The translations under genes were made by a program, and so were the position numbers. From NCBI RefSeq assembly GCF_904849725.1, contig NC_058519.1:181277703-181341702 (forward strand): a stretch of 64,000 nt of DNA, in the 5' to 3' direction. Position 1 is the stretch's first letter; every line of letters begins with the position of its first letter. Source of the stretch: Hordeum vulgare subsp. vulgare. Its lineage: Eukaryota; Streptophyta; Magnoliopsida; Poales; Poaceae. Below, piece after piece: positions 57,213 to 64,000 of this stretch. The notes under the pieces are model-generated. The model searched no databases and was not told where the DNA came from. It saw only the letters and a list, made by a program, of their open reading frames with translations.

Positions 57213-58970
57213 TGTTGAAAATTTCCCCTAGAGGAAAGAATAAAATATTTATTATTATATTCCCTGTTTCAAGATAACCGTTTATTATCAATGCTATAAT
57301 TGTATTGAATGGAAACATAAATGCATGTGTGGATATATAGACAAAACAATGTCCCTAGTGAGCTCTAGTTGACTAGCTCGTTGATCAAAGATGGTTAAGG
57401 TTTCCTAGCCATAGAAAAGTGTTGTAACTTGATGACGGGATCACATCATTAGGAGAATGATGTGATGGACAAGACCCAAACTATAAACATATCATATGAT
57501 CGTGCTATTTTTTTGCTATTGTTTTCTGCATGTCAAGTGTACATTCCTATGACCATGAGATCATGTAACTCACTGACATCGGAGGAATGCCTTGTGTGTA
57601 TAAAATGTCGCAACGTTACTGGGTGACTATAAAGGTGCTCTACAGGTATGTCCGAAGGTGTCCTTTGAGTTAGCATGGATAAAGATTGGGATTTGTCACT
57701 CCGTGTGACGGAGAAGTATCTCGGGGCCCACTCGATAATACAACATCACAAACAAGCCTTGCAAGCAATGTGACTAAAGCGTTAGCCACGGGATTTTGTA
57801 TTACGGAACGAATAAAGAGAATTGCTCGTAACGAGATTGAAATAGGTATGTCGATATCGACGATCGAATCTCGGGCAAGTAATATACCGAAGGACAAAGG
57901 GAATGGTATACGGGATTGTGTGAATCCTTGACATAGAGGTTCAACCGATAAGATCTTCGTAGAATATGTAGGATCCAATACGGACGGCCAAGTCCCTCTA
58001 TTGGATATTGATGTGAGAGTGTCTCGGTCATGTCTGCATAGTTCTCGAACCCGCAGGGTCTGCACACTTAAGGTTCGATGATGTTTCGACATTGTTGAGG
58101 TATAGGTGTTGGTGGGCGAAGGTTGTTCGGAGTCCCGGATGAGATCTTGGACATCACGAGGAGCTCCGGAATGGTATGGAGGTAACGTTCGATATATAGG
58201 AAGTCTTGTTTTGGTCACTGGAAAAGTTCCGGGCTCATCGATCCGGGAGTGCGTGGAGGGTGTCGGGGGACCACCGGGAGGGGTGTGAGGACCCAAGAGC
58301 CTTGTGGGCTATGAGAAGAGGTGGACCATCCCCTGGTGGGCTGGCCAAAGCCTCTCTTAAAGGCCCATGCGACTAGGAGAAGAGATAAAAGGTAAAGGAC
58401 TTTTAAAAGGAAGGTATGGAGGAGTCCTCCCAAAGTAGTCCACCTTCCCACAAGGGAAGGTGGACTCTTCCTTTGGTTCGGCCGACCCCATCTCCTTGGA
58501 GTAGGGACCAAGGCTGCCTCCTCTCCTGTCCTCCTATATATACTAGAGGTTTTGAAAAACAACAATTAGCCACGTGTTGCCCTCTCTCTAGATCAGTTTC
58601 TCCTCTAGTCTAGTTTTTAGCGGTGCTTAGGCGAAGCCCTGCTGGACTATCTCCACCACCATCGCCATCACGCTGTCGCGCTGCCGAAGAAATCATCTAC
58701 ATCTCTGCCCCCTCTTGTTGGATCATCATCGAGTTGTACGTGTGCTGAATGCGGAGGTGTCGTCCATTCGGCGCTAGATCGGGACGGATCGTGGGACGGC
58801 GGCGAGTTGGATCACGAAGACGTTCCAGTACATCAACCATGTTTCTTAACGCTTCCCGCTTAGTGATTTACAATGGTATGTGGATCTGATCTCCCTCTCG
58901 TAGATGATCATCACCATGATAGATCTTCGTGTGCGTAGGAGATTCTTTTGCCTTGCAACGTTCCCCAACA
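57213..58970 (+). repeat. 3' LTR of the plus-strand Angela-related element
   Basis: Starts TGTTGAAAATTTCCCC and ends GTTCCCCAACA. It contains TATATATAC near 58536. An antisense frame of 208 codons (58296-57670) is open across it. Confidence 0.9.
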
Positions 58971-59782
58971 CGCACTGTGTAAAAATCAGTAAAGTAGCAG
59001 CAATGAACCAGCTCATTCACTTAACTTTTTAAGCTACAACAAATTTAGTAAAATTTTAGCAGCAAAACATATTCAATAATTGACTTAACTCAAGAAATTC
59101 ATATTATAAACACACATGACAATAGTTAAATGGAAGCATTATTTCAAATTATTCAGTGTAGAAACTGCTAGAAATACTTCATCACTCAATTTTATCTAGG
59201 CATTCCTCGATCTTCCTTATCTTGGCCATAAGTTGTGCATAAGTAAAATATTCAGCAATAACAAATGGGAAGAAGCAAAACAAATTATTGGCATGAACTT
59301 ACTATCTCACAACATGACACATAACATGTATGTGTATGCAACAAAAAATCAACAAAATAGGTAACATATGAATTCTTGCGTCACATATGCAACCTAAAAT
59401 CCAAAAATGTCTCAAACCAAAATTATTCATGCCCGGGAAACATGCATCCGGACTAAACTGGAACCGTTTAAACTTCAATCTTCCGTCATGTATGAAGTAT
59501 TTACGCATGGCTTTTCTTTGGGATGTCGCGGATTTTGTTTTTAACCGCTTGTAACTGGTTGGTAGATGACAAAATTAACTCGGCGATGAGACGTCTTCTC
59601 CTTGCATTAACCGTATCGTGCAAATTTATATATAAATGTATAGTGAATAATAGTTGTTATACAATCACACTAATGAGTCTACAAACAGAGATATCAACCA
59701 ACCTAGTTAAAATGGCCGGTCATTTGGTCCCCGTCCCAATGCTCCATAACTTCTATCACGAAAAGGCTACAAGAGTTGTTGA
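58971..59782. other. Flanking sequence between two Copia elements
   Basis: It continues the host sequence interrupted at 50149 after the target duplication CGCAC. It is AT-rich with no ORF I trust. GTTGA at 59778-59782 would be the left target duplication of the next element; its partner lies outside the window. Confidence 0.5.
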
Positions 59783-61547
59783 TGTTGGGTAACGTAGCAT
59801 AAAATCAAAATTTTCCTACGCCATATTCAGATCTTCCTATGGAGGGACCAACAACGAGAGAGGCGTGAGTGCATCTTCATACCTTTGAAGATCGCTAAGC
59901 GGAAGCGTTGCTAGAACGCGGTTGATGGAGTCGTACTCGCGGCGATTCAGATCGTGGTGTGATTCCGATCTAGTGCCGAACCACGACACCTCCGCGTTGA
60001 ACACACGTGCAGCCCGGTGACATCTCCCGCACCTTGATCCAGCAAGGAGGAGGGAGAGGTTGGGGAAGATCTCCGGCAGCATGACGGCGTGGTGTCGATG
60101 GAGAGACTAGGTCTCCCGGCAGGGCTTCGCCAAGCACCGTGGGAGAGGAGGAAGGAGGGGGCTGGGCTGCGCCGAGGGAGAAGGAAAACTGTGTGCAAAA
60201 CAGCCCCAAAACCCCCACTATATATAGGAGGAGGGGAGGGGGTGCCACCCCTAGGGTTCCCACCCTAGGTGGTGCGGCAGCCCCCAGATGGGAGGTGCGG
60301 CGGCCAGGGCACGGGGAGGGGGTGGCGCACACCTAGATGGGCCTTAGGCCCACCAACGCCTAGGGTTTCCCCCCCTCTCCACCTCCTGCGCCTTGGGCTC
60401 TTTGTGGGAGGCGCACCAGCCCACTTTGGGCTGGTTGCCCTCCCTCTTTTGGCCCATGCTACCTCTTGGGGCTGGTGGCCCCTCCCGGTGGACCCCCGGG
60501 ACCATTTCCGGTGGTCCCGGTACACTACCGGTGACGCCCGAAACATTTTTGGTGTCCAAAACCATCCATCCTATATATCAATCTTTACCCCCGGACCATT
60601 CCGGAGCTCCTCGTGACGTCCGGGATCATATCCGGGACTCCGAACAACTTTCGGTAACCTCGTATAACAATTCCCTATAACCCTAGCGTCATCGAACCTT
60701 AAGTGTGTAGACCCTACGGGTTCGGGAGACAGGCAGACATGACCAAGACACCTCTCCGGCCAATAACCATCAGCGGGGTCTGGATACCCATGGTGGCTCC
60801 CACTTTCTCCACGAATATCTCATCGGATGAACCACGATGTCAAGAATTCAATCAATTCTGTATACAATTCTCTTTGTCTGTCGGTACAGAACTTGCCCGA
60901 AATTCGATCATCGGTATACATATACCTTGTTCAATCTCGTTATCGGTAAGTCTCTTTACTCGTTCCGTAGCACGTCATCGAGTGACTAACTCCTTAGTCA
61001 CATTGAGCTCATGATGATGTTCTACCGAGTGGGCCCAGAGATACCTCTCCGTCACGCGGAGTGACAAATCCCGATCTCGATTCGTACCAACCCAACAGAC
61101 AATTTGAGAGGCACCCGTAGTGCACCATTATAGTCACCCAGTTACGGTGTGACGTTTGATACACCCAAAGCACTCCTATGATATCCGGGAGTTGCACAAT
61201 CTCACGGTCGAAGGAAAATACACTGGATATTAGAAAAGCTTTAGCATCTGAACAATACAATCTAGTGCTATGCTTAGGATTGGGTCTTGTCCATCACATC
61301 ATTCTCCCAATGATGTGATCCCGTTATCAATGACATCTAATGCCCATGACCAGGAAACCATGATCATCTATTGACTAACGAGCTAGCCAACTAGAGGCTT
61401 GCTAGGGACACATTGTGATCTATTTATTCACACATGTATTACTGTTTCCTGTTAATACAATTATAGCATGAACAATAGACGATTATCATGAACAAGGAAA
61501 TATGATAATAACCATTTTATTATTGCCTCTAGGGCATATTTCCAACA
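59783..61547 (-). repeat. 3' LTR of the third Angela-type element (1765 bp)
   Basis: On the minus strand it runs from TGTTGGAAATATGCCC at 61547 to CGTTACCCAACA at 59783. It has the blocks deleted from the LTR at 25531-27149, which shows those are deletions in that copy. Confidence 0.9.
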
Positions 61548-61564
61548 GTCTCCCACTTGCACTA
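61548..61564 (-). other. Polypurine tract of the third Angela-type element
   Basis: On the minus strand AGTGCAAGTGGGAGAC sits directly before the 3' LTR. Confidence 0.85.
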
Positions 61565-61579
61565 GAGTCAATAATCTAG

Positions 61580-64000
61580 TTACATTGTGATGTATCGAAC
61601 ACCCGTGGCATTATGGTGTTGATCATGTTTTTCTCGTGGAAGAGGTTTAGTCAACGGGTCTGCGATATTCAGATCCGTGTGTACTTTACAAATATCCATT
61701 ACTCCACTCTGTACATGGTCCTGGATGGAGTTGTAGCGGCGTTTGATGTGCTTGGTATTCCGGTGAAACCTGGGATCCTTGGCAATGGCAATGGCCCCAG
61801 TGTTATCACAGAAGAGTGTCATTGGACCCGACGCGCTTGGAACCACTCGAAGGTCGGTGATGAGCTCCTTCATCCAAATTCCTTCATGAGCCTCTTCTGA
61901 AGCAGCTATGTACTCCGCTTCACATGTAGATGCTGCCACGAATTCTTGCTTGCTGCTGCACCAACTCACCGCCCCACCATTCAAGACATATATGTATCCG
62001 GTCTATGACTTAGAGTCATCCGGATCTGTGTCAAAGCTAGCGTCGATGTAACCCTTTACGATGAGCTCTTCGTCACCTCCATAAACGAGAAACATCTCCT
62101 TAGTCCTCTGCAGGTACTTAAGGATATTCTTGACCGCTGTCCAGTGTTCCATACCGGGATCACTCTGGTACCTCCCTACCAAACTTATGGCAAGGTTTAT
62201 ATTAGGTCTGGTACACAGCATGGTATACATTAGAGAGCCTACGGCTGAAGCGTAGGGGACAGTACTCATCTTCTCTCTATCTGCTGCCGTGGTTGGTGAC
62301 TGAGTCTTACTCAATCTCATACCTTGCAAAACTGGCAAGAACCCTTTCTTTGAGTTTTCCATATTGAACTTCTTCAATATCTTGTCAAGGTATGTACTTT
62401 GCGAAAGACCTATGAGGCGTCTCGATCTATCTCTATAGATCTTGATGCCTAATATGTATGCAGCTTCTCCAAGGTCCTTCGTTGAAAAACTCTTGTTCAA
62501 ATAGGCCTTTATGCTCTCCAACATCTCTATATTATTCCCCATCAATAATATGTCATCCACATACAATATGAGGAAAGCTACAGAGCTCCCACTCACTTTC
62601 TTGTACAGACAGGCTTCTCCATAAACCTGTATGAACCCAAACGCTTTAATCACCTCATTAAAGCGAATGTCCCAACTCCGAGATGCCTGCACCAACCCAT
62701 AGATGGAGCGCTGGAGCTTGCACACGTTGTTAGCACCCTTAGGGTCGACAAAACCTTCTGGTTGCATCATATACAACTCTTCCTTCAGGTTCCCGTTAAG
62801 GAACGCTGTTTTGACGTCCATTTGCCAAATTTCATAATCATAAAAGGCGGCAATTGCTAACATGATTCAGACTGATTTCAGCTTCGCTACGGGAGAGAAA
62901 GTATCTTCGTAGTCAATTCCTTGAATTTGTCGAAAACCCTTTGCGACAAGTCGAGCTTTATAAACGGTTACATTACCATTTGCATCAGTCTTCTTCTTGA
63001 AGATCCATTTATTTTCTATGGCTCGCTGGTCATCGGGCAAGTCCACCAAAGTCCATACTTTGTTCTCATACATGGATCCTATCTCAGAATTCATAGCTTC
63101 AAGCCATTTGTTGGAATCCGGGCCCGCCATTGCTTATTCATAGTTTGAAGGTTCACCGTTGTCTAACAACATGATTTCCATCACAGGGTTGCCGTACCAC
63201 TTTGGTACGGAGCGTGCCCTTGTGGACCTTCGCGGTTCAGTAGTAACTTGATCCGAAGCTTCATGATCATTATCATTAACTTCCTCTTCAGTTGGTGCAG
63301 GCGCCACGGGAACAATTTCCCGCGCTGCGCTACTTTCCTGTTCGAGAGGGGGTGTAATTACCTCCTCAAGTTCTACTTTCCTCCCACTTACTTCTTTTGA
63401 GAGAAACTCTTTCTCTAGAAAGGATCCGTTCTTGGCAACAAAGGTTTTACCTTCGGATCTAAGATAGAAGGTATACCCAATAGTTTCTTGGGGTATCCTA
63501 TGAATACACATTTCTCCGCTTTGGGTTCGAGCTTTTCTGGTTGAAGTTTCTTCACATAAGCATCGCAGCCCCAAACTTTAAGAAACGACAACTTAGGTTT
63601 CTTGCCAAACCATAGTTCATACGGTGTCGTCTCAACGGATTTAGACGGTGCCCTATTTAAAGTGAACGCTGCAGTTTCCAATGCGTATCCCCAAAATGAT
63701 AGCGTAAGTCGGTAAGAGACATCATAGATCGTACCATATCTAATAAAGTGCGATTACGACGTTCAGACACTCCGTTGCGTTGTGGTGTGCCAGGCGGCAT
63801 TAGTTGTGAAACGATTCCACACTTCCTTAGGTGTGTGCCAAACTCGTGACTCAAATATTCTCCTCCACGATCAGATCGTAGACACTTAATTTTTCTGTCA
63901 CGTTGATTCTCGACCTCACTCTAAAATTCCTTGAACTTTTCAAACGTCTCAGATTTGTGCTTCATCAAGTAGATATACCCATACCTACTCAAATCATCGG
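61580..64000 (-). pseudogene. Angela-type pol relic (integrase, reverse transcriptase, RNase H), partial
   Basis: Reading from the window edge, integrase keeps 'RNGVSERRNR' with Gln intact before it (CAA), unlike the first copy. One-base shifts occur near 63706 and 63490. In-frame stops are a TAA at 63134 (Glu in NYEEAMAG), a TGA at 62867 (Arg in KSVRIML, CGA to TGA) and a TAG at 62003 (Gln in SKSQTG). Reverse transcriptase retains the full YVDD (62548-62562). RNase H continues to the natural end at 61580. The TAG at 62003 falls at the same codon as the TAG at 20714 in the first copy. Confidence 0.9.

Larger units (their letters stand above)
50150..58970 (+). mobile_element. Angela/BARE-related Copia element, plus strand, decayed
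   Basis: It is 8821 bp, flanked by CGCGC (50145-50149) and CGCAC (58971-58975), a target duplication with one G-to-A change at a CpG. The LTRs are 1785 and 1758 bp. Gag, protease, integrase, reverse transcriptase and RNase H are all recognisable, but with many stops and shifts. The LTR pair differs visibly more than the pairs of the other two full elements, so it is older. It belongs to a subfamily distinct from the minus-strand Angela copies. Confidence 0.9.
59783..64000 (-). mobile_element. Angela-type Copia element, minus strand, cut by the window edge
   Basis: The 3' LTR, polypurine tract, RNase H, reverse transcriptase and most of integrase are present and very similar to the copy at 18501-27149. 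The 5' part lies beyond 64000. Confidence 0.9.

Noticed and set aside
59302..59792. Short ORFs in the spacer between two Copia elements
   Set aside because: AT-rich, short, with no codon bias or domain. They look like random frames.

Overview
This window is plant nuclear DNA, almost certainly from a Triticeae grass (wheat, Aegilops, barley or rye relative). The call rests on Copia LTRs of the Angela/BARE/WIS type (starting TGTTGGAAATATGCCC), Athila-type Gypsy LTRs starting TGATACGTCTCC with a TGGCGCCGTTGCCGGGG primer site, very low gene density, and nested retrotransposons. I see no intact host gene, rRNA, tRNA or CRISPR array. Everything recognisable is a transposable element, a gene relic or a simple repeat.

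Layout. 1-13.8 kb: Athila-type Gypsy debris. A plus-strand 3' end with LTR (1-3629) is followed by a Gypsy LTR fragment (3690-5900), a minus-strand Athila element cut off inside its reverse transcriptase (5901-9773), and a second plus-strand Athila 3' end with LTR (9774-13798). 13.8-27.3 kb: one Gypsy LTR relic in three pieces (13819-14249, 18051-18500, 27155-27263), split first by a roughly 3.8-kb minus-strand Gypsy solo LTR and then by a complete minus-strand Angela-type Copia element (18501-27149, TSD GGTTG). 27.5-32.6 kb: a low-copy patch with a LINE endonuclease relic, a possible gene scrap, a 115-bp tandem repeat, a TIR element, a fold-back MITE and a 22-bp minisatellite. 32.6-47.6 kb: a FAR1/FRS-type (MULE-transposase-derived) pseudogene with clean exon/intron structure, interrupted within its coding sequence by a 12-kb SIRE-like Copia element (35049-47034, also TSD GGTTG). 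48.5-59.8 kb: an unrecognised minus-strand ORF and a GRF-zinc-finger relic, followed by a decayed plus-strand Angela-related Copia (50150-58970). 59.8-64 kb: the 3' half of another minus-strand Angela copy that runs off the window.

The most interesting object is the SIRE-like Copia. Besides gag-pol it carries an extra gene between pol and the 3' LTR. The sequence supports a dedicated promoter for it: an array of a 13-15 bp palindrome (core GCGGTAGTACCGC) followed by a TATA box, the same arrangement as in the element's own LTRs. It also supports a three-and-a-third-codon first exon and a 599-bp intron. The hydrophobic N-terminus seen in the unspliced ORF, which could pass for an envelope-like signal or membrane segment, would then be the translated pyrimidine tract of that intron. 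Other leads are an antisense ORF kept open in all five Angela-type LTRs, a stop codon shared by two Angela copies, loss of the second catalytic Asp of YVDD in two of the three Angela-type copies, and a decay pattern of stops that mostly fits C-to-T change at CpG or CHG sites.

All family names are from recognition of motifs by eye. No database search was run.
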